DNA of 64,000 bases from Thermanaerothrix daxensis (GTDB taxonomy: Bacteria > Chloroflexota > Anaerolineae > Anaerolineales > Anaerolineaceae). This document shows positions 1-8,638 of the stretch, in pieces; within the stretch, counting starts at the first letter, position 1; each line of letters opens with the position of its first letter. Location: the NCBI RefSeq assembly GCF_001306145.1, contig NZ_LGKO01000005.1, positions 558,001-622,000 of the forward strand. Direction: 5' to 3'. Position numbers and translations under genes: made by a program. The notes beneath the pieces were generated by a model that did no database searches, was not told the DNA's origin, and saw nothing but the letters and a program-made list of their open reading frames with translations.

Positions 1-441
1 AACTTGTTGATCGGGGAGCGCATGGCTGAGCAGGTGAAGATTAATATCGGCTCGGCCTATCCCTTACCTACCGAGAAGACCATGGTGGTGCGCGGTCGTA
101 ACCTGATTAATGGCTTGCCAGAGTCGGTGGAGATTTCCTCGGTGGAAGTTCGCGAGGCGATTGCGGGCTCGGTTCAGGTCATTGTGGATACGATCAAGGA
201 TGCTTTGGATGAAGCCCCACCCGAAATTGTGTCCGATTTGATGGAGACCGGTGTGTGCTTGGCCGGAGGTGGAGCGCAACTTCAAGGGCTTGCCGAGCGC
301 TTGAGCGATGAACTCAACCTGCGGGTTTGGGTGGCCGAAGACCCTATGACGTGTGTGGTACGGGGCACGGGAATCATCCTCGAAGATCTGGATCGCTTTG
401 CCGAATTCCTGGTGGATTTAGATCGCAATAGCCGGGGCTGA
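1..441 (+). CDS. mreB: MreB, rod-shape actin homologue (3' part only)
   Basis: This is the C-terminal part (about 146 residues) of MreB, the actin-like ATPase that guides the elongation machinery along the inner membrane. The reading frame is open from the window edge, so the true start lies upstream. Family marks visible are the IGERMAEQVKINIGSAYP stretch (typical MreB contains IGxAxP here), PPEIVSDLMETG, the CLAGGGAQL nucleotide-binding loop and VAEDPMTCVVRGTG near the end. It is followed by mreC, mreD and mrdA in the classical order. A second, more divergent MreB is encoded at 53783-54790. Confidence 0.95.
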   Translation, partial: NLLIGERMAEQVKINIGSAYPLPTEKTMVVRGRNLINGLPESVEISSVEVREAIAGSVQVIVDTIKDALDEAPPEIVSDLMETGVCLAGGGAQLQGLAERLSDELNLRVWVAEDPMTCVVRGTGIILEDLDRFAEFLVDLDRNSRG

Positions 442-463
442 GTCAGTATTCGGAACATTGGAA

Positions 464-492
464 TTGGCAGAAAGGCGATTTGACGTTATCCT
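464..492 (+). promoter_or_regulatory. possible promoter for mreC
   Basis: A TTGGCA (464-469) and a TATCCT (487-492) are separated by 17 bases. The expected transcription start falls at about 499, which is the A of the mreC ATG. If used, the message would be leaderless. No obvious Shine-Dalgarno sequence precedes this ATG, which fits, but mreC may equally be read from an upstream mreB promoter. Confidence 0.4.
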
Positions 493-498
493 AATCCT

Positions 499-1344
499 AT
501 GAAAACGCTGGTTTCGCGGTTTTGGCAAACCGCTCTGGTGCTCATCATTGCCAGTGGGCTCATTCTGCTGGCATTGAGCGGCTACTTGCAACCCCTGTTG
601 CATGGGGTGATGTCCCCGTTGGTGGGAATTCAGCAGTGGGTTTCAAGCCGCTATATTGCGGCCTATCAGTTTCTCACTGCCCCGCGGGATATGGCCACAC
701 TTCAACAGCGTAATTTTGAATTAGAACGGCAGGTGGCCGAGTTGCAGGCGCAAGTAATCGAACTCCAACAGCAACTTCGGGAAGCCCAGGTCATTTATGC
801 TCTCCTCGACTTTGCCCGTGCTCACCCACAGAATCAGTATGTGGCTGCTAATGTCATCGGCCGTGATCCAAGCCCTTTTCTTCATTACGTGATCATTGAC
901 CGAGGCTCCGATGATGGGATTCGTCATGGGATGCCGGTAGTCACCAATCAAGGACTGGTGGGGCGTGTAGATGCGGTAACGGCGGGTGCGGCCCGGGTGC
1001 AATTGATCACAGATGCCAGCGCTATTGTCAACGTGCGCCTTCAAAACAGCAAAGTGGAAGGTCAGACCCATGGCTCGATAACCGGGGAAATCAGCCTGGA
1101 GATGATCCCGCAAGATACGGTTATCCAGTTGGGAGATCTGGTGTTGACCTCAGGCTTGGGTGGTACCTACCCCCCAGACATTTTGGTGGGGCAGGTCAGC
1201 GATATTCGCAAGCAGCCCAATCAATTGTTCCAGACGGCTGTGGTGCAGCCGGTGGTGGATTTCAGCACCCTTCAGGCAGTGCTGGTGATCACAAACTTCC
1301 GTCCGATTCAACTTGCGCCCCTGATCCCAACCCCCATCCCGTGA
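499..1344 (+). CDS. mreC: MreC, rod-shape determining protein
   Basis: MreC is a bitopic membrane protein that links MreB to the penicillin-binding proteins of the elongasome. The 281-residue product has a short cytoplasmic tail, one N-terminal membrane segment (about residues 10-32), a coiled coil rich in Gln/Glu (about 60-95) and a periplasmic/extracytoplasmic beta domain. Family marks in the beta domain are VIGRDPSPF, IDRGSDDGIRHGMPV, GLVGRVDAV and the GDLVLTSGLGGTYPPDILVGQV segment (split here by its Gly turns). Length is normal. It lies 57 bases after mreB and almost touches mreD. Confidence 0.93.
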   Translation: MKTLVSRFWQTALVLIIASGLILLALSGYLQPLLHGVMSPLVGIQQWVSSRYIAAYQFLTAPRDMATLQQRNFELERQVAELQAQVIELQQQLREAQVIYALLDFARAHPQNQYVAANVIGRDPSPFLHYVIIDRGSDDGIRHGMPVVTNQGLVGRVDAVTAGAARVQLITDASAIVNVRLQNSKVEGQTHGSITGEISLEMIPQDTVIQLGDLVLTSGLGGTYPPDILVGQVSDIRKQPNQLFQTAVVQPVVDFSTLQAVLVITNFRPIQLAPLIPTPIP

Positions 1345-1351
1345 GGTGAGT

Positions 1352-1861
1352 ATGCTGGCGGATTGGCTGGCTTTTCCGGTGCTTGGGGGGTTGCTGATGA
1401 TCCAAACTGCCATTATCAGCCGCCTGACCTTGCTGAACGGGAGTGGTGATCTCATTTTGCTGGCGTTGGTTGCCTGGGCACTGCATGAACGCGTTCGATC
1501 TGCTCTGGTGTGGGTGCTGGTGGGGGGGCTCTTGGTGGGGTGGATTTCCGGGGTGCCTCTGTTGGTGCCTATAATTGGATATGGGCTTGCCGTAGCTCTG
1601 GCCAGGATAATCCGTCGCCAGGTTTGGCAGATCCCTCTGCTGGCAATGCTATTTGTGACTTTTTGGGGTACTTTGATGTATCACGCTTTAACAATTGTGA
1701 CATTGCAGTTTAGTGGCACTCCCCTATCTTGGGAAAACGCATTAACCCATGTGACTTTGCCTAGCCTAGTTCTTAATGTGGTGCTGGCTTTTCCGGTGTA
1801 TGCCTTATTAAACGATCTGGCGAACTGGTTGTATCCCGAGGTGGTGGTGAAAAATGCATGA
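1352..1861 (+). CDS. mreD: MreD, rod-shape determining membrane protein
   Basis: A polytopic protein of about 169 residues with five or six hydrophobic segments, in the fixed position between mreC and the PBP2 gene. MreD proteins are poorly conserved, so the call rests on size, topology (for example LLVGWISGVPLLVPIIGYGL as one membrane segment) and gene order. I chose ATG 1352 because GAGGTGA sits just before it; a GTG two codons upstream (1346) is also possible. The 3' end overlaps mrdA by 8 bases, so the two are probably translationally coupled. Confidence 0.85.
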   Translation: MLADWLAFPVLGGLLMIQTAIISRLTLLNGSGDLILLALVAWALHERVRSALVWVLVGGLLVGWISGVPLLVPIIGYGLAVALARIIRRQVWQIPLLAMLFVTFWGTLMYHALTIVTLQFSGTPLSWENALTHVTLPSLVLNVVLAFPVYALLNDLANWLYPEVVVKNA

Positions 1862-3944
1862 ACCGATGGAACACCCGCATCCATTTGAACACTGGCGATT
1901 GACCGTATTTTATGCGGCAATCGCGTTTGTGATCGGCTTTTACCTCCTGCGCCTTTTTAACCTCCAGATTCTTCAGGGGGCGAATTACCGGATTCGTGCC
2001 GAAGACAATCGTACCATGGAGGTCAGCATACCGACTCAGCGTGGTCTGATTTATGACCGCAATGGCTATATTCTGGCCAAAAATGTGCCCTCTTATAACG
2101 TGGTCATCACCCCGGCTGAGTTACCTGCCGATGAGGGAGGCATTCAGGAGGTCTACCGTCAACTCTCCCAGTTGATCGGCGTACCGGTCAATAATGGGGA
2201 GATCAACGAGGAGACCGTGCGAAACTTCACCCCCTGCGCCACCGATCTGGGCATTGCGCAAATTGTGTACATTGGCGACACCAACGCCCCTTATAGTCCT
2301 ATTCGGATTAAGTGCAACATTGATCAACAAACAGCGATGATCATTCGTGAGCGGGCTGCCGATCTACCGGGCGTGGGAATTGAAGTTGAGTCGGTGCGGG
2401 AATATCCCACAGGTTCGCTGACCTCCGCCGTGGTGGGGTTCTTGGGGCCCATTCCGGCCAGTGAAGAGGCGGATTACCGGGCGCGCGGTTTCCTTCCCAA
2501 CCGCGACAAGGTAGGATTTGCGGGGGTGGAGTATTCGCTCAATGATTTGCTAATTGGACAGAATGGCAAGCGGGTTGTCGAAGTTGATGCGGCTGGCCAG
2601 ATTCTGCGGGATTTGGAACCCCCTGAGCAGCCCATGCCAGGCTATTCGATCAAACTTACTATTGACACGCGATTGCAGGCCGCCGCTGAGGCAGCATTGA
2701 TAAATTGGATGGATCGTTGGAATCGGTACTTTGGCGAGCAGCGTTACACCAGTGGTGTGGTGATCGCCATGAATCCCAAAACCGGTGAAATCCTGGCCAT
2801 GGTGTCTTACCCCAGTTATGAAAATAACCGCATGGCACGGTTTATCCCCGCCTATTACTATGAGCAACTTCAACGGGATCCTTATCGCCCCTTGCTTAAT
2901 CACGCTATTTCCGCCGAACATCCACCCGGGTCAGTATTTAAACTGGCGGCGGCTCTGGGTATTTTGAATGAAGGAGTAGTCACGCCGGAACAGAAGATCA
3001 ACGATCCGGGCAAGATTACGGTTGAGGAACGCTATTTTGAGAATGATCCCAATCCGCGCACGCGCGATTATGTCTGTTATATCTATAAGACCACTGGGGG
3101 TGGGCATGGTGATTTGGATTTTATCCACGGCCTGGCCCAATCCTGTGATGTGTATTTCTATAAAGTAGGGGGTGGGTATAAAAATGAGGTGCCCAAGGGC
3201 TTGAATATCTGGCGCCTGGGGGAATACGCCAAAGCCATCGGCTATGGCCGCGTACTGGGGATTGAGTTGCCGGGTGAGCAAGATGGTTTGATTCCAGATC
3301 CCGATTGGAAACGCATCAACGTTGGGGAAAACTGGTCCACCGGAGACACCTACATTGCCACCATTGGGCAAGGATATGTTCTTTCTACGCCCTTGCAGGT
3401 GCTGGTGTCCATGGCAACAATTGCCAATGATGGCAAGTTGATGAAGCCCACCATTGTGCGCGAGGTCCTGGATAGCGAGGGAAATGTGGTGCAGCCCTTT
3501 GAGCCCAAGATGCTGTGGGATATTACCCAGGATCCGGTGATTCATGTGTATGATGAGAACTACCTGCAGACGGGTGAGATGAAAACGGTGGCTCCCTGGG
3601 TGGTCAAAAAAGTGCAGGAGGGCCTGCGTGAGGTGGTTGTCAGCGGTACGGCCTCAACCATTTTTGAGGACTTCCCAATCCCTTCAGCCGGTAAGACGGG
3701 GACGGCAGAATACTGCGATAATGTGGCTCAGGCCAAAAACCTGTGCCAGCCGGGTAACTGGCCAGCGCATGCCTGGTATGTTGGATATGCCCCTTTTGAT
3801 AATCCTGAGATTGCTGTGGTAGCCTTTGTGTATAACGGGGATGAAGGAGCGCGCCTGGCCGCGCCCGTGGTACGCCGCGTCATGGAAGCCTACTTCAATC
3901 TGAAAGAGGTGGATGCGGAAAGCGTTGGAGGTAGCGTCCCTTGA
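1854..3944 (+). CDS. mrdA: Penicillin-binding protein 2 (peptidoglycan transpeptidase)
   Basis: The elongation-specific D,D-transpeptidase that crosslinks side-wall peptidoglycan, partner of RodA. The 696-residue protein has an N-terminal membrane anchor (about residues 15-36), a PBP dimerisation domain containing QRGLIYDRNG and LAKNVPSY, and a C-terminal transpeptidase domain. The active-site SxxK is S360-V-F-K363 within HPPGSVFKLAAAL, an SxD-type motif occurs in SCDVYFYKVG, and the KTG motif is K614-T-G within SAGKTGTAEY. All three catalytic motifs are present, so the enzyme should be functional. It overlaps the end of mreD and precedes the min genes. Confidence 0.95.
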   Translation: MHEPMEHPHPFEHWRLTVFYAAIAFVIGFYLLRLFNLQILQGANYRIRAEDNRTMEVSIPTQRGLIYDRNGYILAKNVPSYNVVITPAELPADEGGIQEVYRQLSQLIGVPVNNGEINEETVRNFTPCATDLGIAQIVYIGDTNAPYSPIRIKCNIDQQTAMIIRERAADLPGVGIEVESVREYPTGSLTSAVVGFLGPIPASEEADYRARGFLPNRDKVGFAGVEYSLNDLLIGQNGKRVVEVDAAGQILRDLEPPEQPMPGYSIKLTIDTRLQAAAEAALINWMDRWNRYFGEQRYTSGVVIAMNPKTGEILAMVSYPSYENNRMARFIPAYYYEQLQRDPYRPLLNHAISAEHPPGSVFKLAAALGILNEGVVTPEQKINDPGKITVEERYFENDPNPRTRDYVCYIYKTTGGGHGDLDFIHGLAQSCDVYFYKVGGGYKNEVPKGLNIWRLGEYAKAIGYGRVLGIELPGEQDGLIPDPDWKRINVGENWSTGDTYIATIGQGYVLSTPLQVLVSMATIANDGKLMKPTIVREVLDSEGNVVQPFEPKMLWDITQDPVIHVYDENYLQTGEMKTVAPWVVKKVQEGLREVVVSGTASTIFEDFPIPSAGKTGTAEYCDNVAQAKNLCQPGNWPAHAWYVGYAPFDNPEIAVVAFVYNGDEGARLAAPVVRRVMEAYFNLKEVDAESVGGSVP

Positions 3945-3985
3945 GCCAATGCCTAAGAAGATTAAATCACTTTGGTCACATCTGC

Positions 3986-3991
3986 TATAAT
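3986..3991 (+). promoter_or_regulatory. -10 element (TATAAT) before minC
   Basis: A perfect TATAAT lies between mrdA and minC; no good -35 hexamer is seen 16-18 bases upstream. Transcription would start near 3998, leaving a leader of about 34 bases to the minC start chosen here. It may give the min genes a promoter of their own inside the long cell-shape operon. Confidence 0.4.
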
Positions 3992-4031
3992 GAAAGGCGA
4001 TATGATGCCAGATGATATGAGGGTCTCCTCT

Positions 4032-4718
4032 ATGCCGACCACAGCAGACAGGCGCGTTCAGATCAAAGGCATTCGGGAAGGCTTGCTGGTAACTTTCGGC
4101 GAAGGTGAGTGGTCGGAACTCCGGACGGCTCTGCTCACTTACATACAAGAGCAGGCTGCTTTCTTCAAAGGGGCGCGCCTGGCCATTGATGTGGGCAACC
4201 ACGTCGTCCATGCAGCGGAAATGGGCAGCCTGCGAGATCGGCTTAGTGACCTGGGTGTCTCGTTGTGGGCTGTGCTGAGCAATTCACCGGTAACCGAGCG
4301 GACGGCTCAAGTGCTGGGGCTGGCAACCCGCCTGCCCTCACCGCGTCCCGAGCGGCCTGTGCGGCGGGGTGATACCGAACTCGAGGGGGAAAACGCAGTT
4401 CTGGTGCAACGGACGTTGCGCTCCGGTTACCGTTTAAGCACCCGAGGGCATGTGGTGGTGATCGGTGAGGTGAACCCCGGTGCAGAGATCTACGCTGGTG
4501 GGAGCGTGGTGGTATGGGGGCGTTTGCGCGGCACAGTGCATGCGGGCATTGAGGGCAATACAGCGGCGGTCATTTGTGCGTTGGAGATGGCGCCGGTACA
4601 ATTGAGGATTGCCGACCAGGTGGCTGTGATTCAAACCGGGAGGCGGCGTAAAACCGAACCCATGATGGCACGTCTGGAGAATGGTCAAATCGTTCTGGAA
4701 CCCTGGAAGGGAAAATAA
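4032..4718 (+). CDS. minC: MinC, septum-site determining protein
   Basis: MinC inhibits FtsZ polymerisation away from midcell and is carried to the membrane by MinD. The product is 228 residues with the start chosen. The N-terminal domain begins VQIKGIREGLLVTFGEGEW, and the C-terminal beta-helix domain is clear from TLRSGYRLSTRGHVVVIGEV, NPGAEIYAGGSVVVWGRLRG and HAGIEGNTAAVICALEMAP, all standard MinC patterns. ATG 4032 follows a GAGGG at normal spacing and lies downstream of the -10 element; in-frame ATGs at 4002 and 4005 are alternatives. minD follows 18 bases later. Confidence 0.9.
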   Translation: MPTTADRRVQIKGIREGLLVTFGEGEWSELRTALLTYIQEQAAFFKGARLAIDVGNHVVHAAEMGSLRDRLSDLGVSLWAVLSNSPVTERTAQVLGLATRLPSPRPERPVRRGDTELEGENAVLVQRTLRSGYRLSTRGHVVVIGEVNPGAEIYAGGSVVVWGRLRGTVHAGIEGNTAAVICALEMAPVQLRIADQVAVIQTGRRRKTEPMMARLENGQIVLEPWKGK

Positions 4719-4736
4719 TGTGGAGAGGAAAATGGG

Positions 4737-5546
4737 ATGGTGGCAAAGGTTGTGACTGTAACCTCAGGTAAGGGCGGAGTAGGTAAAACCACCACAACTG
4801 CCAATCTGGCAGTAGCCCTCGCCACGCTGGGACAAAAAGTGGTTTGCATTGATGCGGATATTGGGTTGCGCAACCTGGACGTGGTGTTGGGACTGGAAAA
4901 CCGCATTGTCTATGATTTAGTGGATGTGGTGGAAGGTCGTTGCCGGTTGCGTCAGGCCATGATTCGCGATAAGCGTTTGCCCGAACTTTATCTCATCCCG
5001 GCCGCCCAGACTCGCGATAAGAACGCAGTTTCTCCCAGTGACATGAGCCGCCTGTGTGAAGAGTTACGTCCAGAGGTGGATTGGATTTTCATTGATTCCC
5101 CAGCCGGGATTGAGCGTGGCTTTCGAAATGCTCTGGCCCCAGCGGATATGGTTTTGGTGGTGACCAATCCGGAAGTTTCGGCTGTGCGTGATGCGGATCG
5201 CATTATCGGGATCGTGGAAGCCGAAGAAAAAGGGCCGGTCCGGCTTATCCTCAATCGGGTCAACCCGAACCTGACCCGTCGGGGGGATATGCTCAATGCA
5301 GAGGACGTGCTGGAATTATTGGCTGTGGAGTTGATTGGGATCGTCCCAGAAGACGAAAACGTAATCATCAGTACGAACAAAGGACAGCCCGTGGCTTTGG
5401 ATGGAAAATCACGGGCAGGGTTGGCTTTTCAGAATATTGCCAGACGGCTGATGGGAGAAAATGTCCCCTTCTTGAATTTGGATAGTGGCGATGGTTTTCT
5501 TAAGCGCCTGACACGGCTATTCCGCTCCGGAGGGACAATGGGATGA
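4737..5546 (+). CDS. minD: MinD, septum-site determining ATPase
   Basis: MinD is a ParA-family membrane ATPase that recruits MinC and is displaced by MinE. The deviant Walker A box is GKGGVGKTTTTANLA near the N-terminus, followed by DADIGLRNLDVVLGLENR, the Walker B FIDSPAGIERGF and VTNPEVSAVRDADRIIGI, all MinD signatures. The 269-residue length is normal, and the basic C-terminus (FLKRLTRLFRSGG) resembles the amphipathic membrane-targeting helix. A GGAGAGGAAA ribosome-binding site precedes the ATG. It overlaps minE by 4 bases (ATGA). Confidence 0.97.
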   Translation: MVAKVVTVTSGKGGVGKTTTTANLAVALATLGQKVVCIDADIGLRNLDVVLGLENRIVYDLVDVVEGRCRLRQAMIRDKRLPELYLIPAAQTRDKNAVSPSDMSRLCEELRPEVDWIFIDSPAGIERGFRNALAPADMVLVVTNPEVSAVRDADRIIGIVEAEEKGPVRLILNRVNPNLTRRGDMLNAEDVLELLAVELIGIVPEDENVIISTNKGQPVALDGKSRAGLAFQNIARRLMGENVPFLNLDSGDGFLKRLTRLFRSGGTMG

Positions 5547-5812
5547 GCAACTGGTTAGAACAGTTGTTGGGAAAGAAGACCAAAAGCGCCGATCAGGCGA
5601 AGGAACGGTTGAAACTTGTCTTGATTCATGATCGTACGGATCTCTCGCCAGCCTTGCTTGACAACTTGAAGAATGAATTGCTGGCAGTTATCTCTAAGCA
5701 TGTGGAGATTGATCCCGGAGCGGTGGTCATTAATTTGACTCAGGATGGACGTGAGCAGCGCCTGGTGGCGGACATTCCTTTGAAATCGGCGCGTCGCTCG
5801 CGGAGTGGATGA
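5543..5812 (+). CDS. minE: MinE, cell division topological specificity factor
   Basis: MinE stimulates MinD ATP hydrolysis and drives Min oscillation. The 89-residue product matches MinE in size and shows AKERLKLVLIHDRTDLSP, the conserved anti-MinCD region, then a C-terminal dimerisation domain. It starts inside the last codons of minD. Its presence indicates an oscillating Min system instead of a DivIVA-anchored one; that is inference from family knowledge. Confidence 0.95.
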   Translation: MSNWLEQLLGKKTKSADQAKERLKLVLIHDRTDLSPALLDNLKNELLAVISKHVEIDPGAVVINLTQDGREQRLVADIPLKSARRSRSG

Positions 5813-5826
5813 GGTAGGACGCGACG

Positions 5827-6930
5827 ATGTTACTGCGACGTGAGACCTGGCGCCGTTTTGATTTCTGGCTCTTCGGCGCAGTTCTAATCCTGTGCATTTT
5901 TGGGATTGTGATGATCCGATCGGCTATTGCCGGGAACGCCCAGCTGGCCGAGTCGGTTACTCGTCAGATTATTTATGTGTCATTCGGGCTGGTGGTCCTG
6001 CTGGGTACCGCTCTGATTGATTATCGTATCTGGGCCTCACTGACGCGCTTGCTGTACGGGATTGCGTTGCTCTCGTTGATCGGGATCTACATTCTGGGGC
6101 AGGCGCTTTTTGGCTCAGCCCGCTGGTTTGATACTGGCATTATCCTGATCCAGCCATCCGAACTGGTCAAAATTATCATGATTCTCGTGCTGGCGGATTA
6201 TTTCACCCGCACAGCAGAGTCTCCCAAGAACCTGGCCTGGATTTTGCGCAGTTTCATTTTAACCGCCGGGGTAGTGGTATGGATTCTACTGCAACCCAAC
6301 CTGAGCACCTCTATTGTCATTATGGTCATCTGGTTTTCCTTGTTGTGGATCAGTGGCTTACCAGTGCATTATCTGGCAATTTTTGTATTTCTGGCGGCGA
6401 TTGGAAGTGTTTTGGCTTTCCCTTACCTGGCTGATTATCAAAAGGAGCGCATTATCAGTTTTCTGTTCCCGGATCCCAATGCCCGGCACGGGAATGTGTA
6501 TAACGTTGAACAGGCGCTGATTGCCATCGGCTCAGGCGGTTTGTTTGGAATGGGGTATGGTAACGGCACCCAAGTGCAGTTGCGTTTTCTCAAGGTGCGC
6601 CATACCGACTTTATTTTCTCTGCAATGGCTGAGGAATTCGGTTTTGTGGGGGTGGTGCTGGTAATTGCATTGCTCGTCTTCGTGATCTTGCGCTGTCTGT
6701 ACATAGCCCGCCATGCCGGTGATCGTTTCGGATCGTTAATCGCCTATGGCGTTGCTACCCTGCTCTTTTTCCAAACCGCTGTCAATATTGGGGTTAATTT
6801 GAATGTCATTCCAGTAACGGGATTGACCCTTCCCTTTGTCAGTTATGGTGGGAGTTCTTTGCTTTCGTTAGTGCTGGCGATTGGATTGGTGGAAAGCGTT
6901 GCTGTCCATCGTACTACACTTGACTTTTAA
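5827..6930 (+). CDS. rodA: RodA, SEDS peptidoglycan glycosyltransferase
   Basis: A 367-residue polytopic SEDS protein, the glycan polymerase that works with PBP2 (mrdA, same operon). About ten hydrophobic segments are visible. Family marks are GSARWFDTG, QPSELVKI, LLQPNLSTS, the EFGFVGVVLVIALL helix and the C-terminal NVIPVTGLTLPFVSYGGSS, which is shared by RodA and FtsW. Its place after mrdA and the min genes favours RodA over FtsW. The start follows GAGGTAGGAC. It ends 9 bases before gltX. Confidence 0.93.
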   Translation: MLLRRETWRRFDFWLFGAVLILCIFGIVMIRSAIAGNAQLAESVTRQIIYVSFGLVVLLGTALIDYRIWASLTRLLYGIALLSLIGIYILGQALFGSARWFDTGIILIQPSELVKIIMILVLADYFTRTAESPKNLAWILRSFILTAGVVVWILLQPNLSTSIVIMVIWFSLLWISGLPVHYLAIFVFLAAIGSVLAFPYLADYQKERIISFLFPDPNARHGNVYNVEQALIAIGSGGLFGMGYGNGTQVQLRFLKVRHTDFIFSAMAEEFGFVGVVLVIALLVFVILRCLYIARHAGDRFGSLIAYGVATLLFFQTAVNIGVNLNVIPVTGLTLPFVSYGGSSLLSLVLAIGLVESVAVHRTTLDF

Positions 6931-6939
6931 TGGAGGCGT

Positions 6940-8481
6940 ATGAACGATTATTCCAAACCGGCTCGTACTCGTTTTGCCCCTTCTCCAACGGGGCATTTGC
7001 ATTTAGGGGGAGCCCGCACTGCACTTTACGCTTATCTTCTGGCCCGTAAAACCGGGGGGCAATTTCTTTTGCGCATTGAGGATACCGACCGCAAGCGGCT
7101 GGTGCCTGGCGCTGAGGAAGAAATTATGGAAGGCTTGCGCTGGCTGGGGATTCAATGGGACGAGGGTCCGGATATTGGCGGCCCGTATGGTCCCTACCGG
7201 CAATCGGAGCGTAAAGAGATTTACCAGCAATATGCCCGTCAGTTGGTGGAGCAGGGGCACGCATATTATTGTTTTTGTTCACCGCAGCGACTGGAAGCCA
7301 TGCGTCAGGAGCAGCAACGGCGCAAAGAGCCGCCGCACTACGATGGGACCTGTCGGCGGCTGGACCCGGCGGAAGCGGAGCGGCGTGTAGCGGCGGGAGA
7401 GCCCCATGTGATTCGCTTCAAAACCCCGAAGGAGGGTACCACCACCGTTCGTGATTTTCTGCGAGGGGAGATTACCGTAGAAAATCGCACCATTGATGAT
7501 TATATTCTGGTCAAATCGGATGGCTATGCTGTTTATCATCTGGCTGTGGTGGTGGATGATCACTTGATGAAAATCACGCATGTGATCCGCGGTTCGGAAT
7601 GGCTACCCACTTTTCCTTTGCATGGGTTGATCTACCGTGCATTGGGTTGGGAAGAGCCGACCTGGGTGCACCTCTCGGTGTTTCTCAAGCCCAGCGGTAA
7701 AGGCAAAATGAGCAAGCGCGAAGCTGCGGATCTGATGAAAGATGGATATTCCATTTTCATCAAAGACCTGAAAGGTCTGGGGTATTTGCCTGAGGCAGTA
7801 GTCAATTGGATTGCCCTGATGGGGTGGTCTTATGACGATCACACCGAATTCTTCACCATGCAGGACTTGATCGAAAAGTTCACGCTGGAGCGTCTCAATC
7901 CGGCTCCGGCGGCGATCAACTTCTCCAAGTTTGATCATTTCAATGGGCTTCACATTCGAGCGCTGCCACCTGAAGAACTGGCTCGTCGAGTTAAGCCCTT
8001 CTTTCTCGAGCGGGGTTACCAGGTGGATGATGAGCGTTTGCTCCGCATTATCCCCTTGATTCAGGAACGCATTGCCGGGCTGGACGAAGCTCCGGATATG
8101 GCCGGGTTCTTTTTCAAAGAAAACGTTGTTCCTGTTCCCGCAGACCTGGTGGTTAAAGGGTTAAGTGTGGCCGAGTCTCTCGATCTGGCGCGGCGGGTCC
8201 TAAAGGCACTGGAGGCCCTTCCCGATATTCGGGCCGAAATTGCCGAACCGTACATGCGTGAATTTGTGGCTCAAAGCGGGTTGACCGCCGGCCAGGTGTT
8301 TGGATTGATGCGGGTAGCGATTACGGGGCAAAAGGTCAGTCCTCCTTTATTTGAAAGCATGGAAGTGATCGGGCGCGAGAAAGTTTTGCAACGCATGGAG
8401 CAAGCCATTTATTTGCTGGAAGAACTGTTGCAAAAGGAAGGACTGTCAGAAAAATCTCTGGACACACCCCTGGAGTCGTGA
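6940..8481 (+). CDS. gltX: Glutamyl-tRNA synthetase
   Basis: Charges tRNA-Glu with glutamate; in many bacteria lacking GlnRS it also mischarges tRNA-Gln for later amidation. The 513-residue class I enzyme has the HIGH-type motif in FAPSPTGHLHLGGARTALY and the KMSKR motif in KGKMSKREAADLM. The middle region YYCFCSPQRLEAMR and the all-helical C-terminal anticodon-binding domain are typical. A GGAGG site precedes the ATG. A tRNA-Gln(CTG) gene follows 22 bases downstream, before any terminator, so the two may be co-transcribed. Whether this enzyme discriminates between the two tRNAs cannot be read here. Confidence 0.97.
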   Translation: MNDYSKPARTRFAPSPTGHLHLGGARTALYAYLLARKTGGQFLLRIEDTDRKRLVPGAEEEIMEGLRWLGIQWDEGPDIGGPYGPYRQSERKEIYQQYARQLVEQGHAYYCFCSPQRLEAMRQEQQRRKEPPHYDGTCRRLDPAEAERRVAAGEPHVIRFKTPKEGTTTVRDFLRGEITVENRTIDDYILVKSDGYAVYHLAVVVDDHLMKITHVIRGSEWLPTFPLHGLIYRALGWEEPTWVHLSVFLKPSGKGKMSKREAADLMKDGYSIFIKDLKGLGYLPEAVVNWIALMGWSYDDHTEFFTMQDLIEKFTLERLNPAPAAINFSKFDHFNGLHIRALPPEELARRVKPFFLERGYQVDDERLLRIIPLIQERIAGLDEAPDMAGFFFKENVVPVPADLVVKGLSVAESLDLARRVLKALEALPDIRAEIAEPYMREFVAQSGLTAGQVFGLMRVAITGQKVSPPLFESMEVIGREKVLQRMEQAIYLLEELLQKEGLSEKSLDTPLES

Positions 8482-8503
8482 TAAAATAAGAATCACCTAA
8501 CGC

Positions 8504-8574
8504 TGGGGGCTCGTCTAATGGCAGGACAGCAGACTCTGGATCTGCGTGTGGTGGTTCGAATCCATCGCCCCCAG
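8504..8574 (+). tRNA. tRNA-Gln (anticodon CTG)
   Basis: A complete cloverleaf of 71 bases can be drawn: acceptor TGGGGGC/GCCCCCA, D arm GTCT/GGAC, anticodon stem GCAGA/TCTGC with loop CTCTGGA (anticodon CTG), four-base variable loop, T arm GGTGG/CCATC with loop TTCGAAT, and discriminator G. The 3' CCA is not encoded. The U1-A72 first pair is the one usual for bacterial tRNA-Gln. Confidence 0.95.
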
Positions 8575-8585
8575 CCTGAGATGAT

Positions 8586-8614
8586 AAAAAGGGCTTCATT
8601 GAGAAGCCCTTTTT
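8586..8614 (+). terminator. intrinsic terminator after tRNA-Gln
   Basis: A stem AAAAAGGGCTTC/GAAGCCCTTTTT with a five-base loop ends in a T run. It lies between the tRNA and the convergent nitroreductase gene and, being A/T-flanked on both sides, could also act in the minus direction. Confidence 0.9.
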
Positions 8615-8638
8615 ATTTCATAAGCGGTGAGAGAGCGG

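Noticed and set aside
2931-3545. 204-residue open frame opposite mrdA
   Set aside because: Antisense to the conserved transpeptidase domain; no family similarity.
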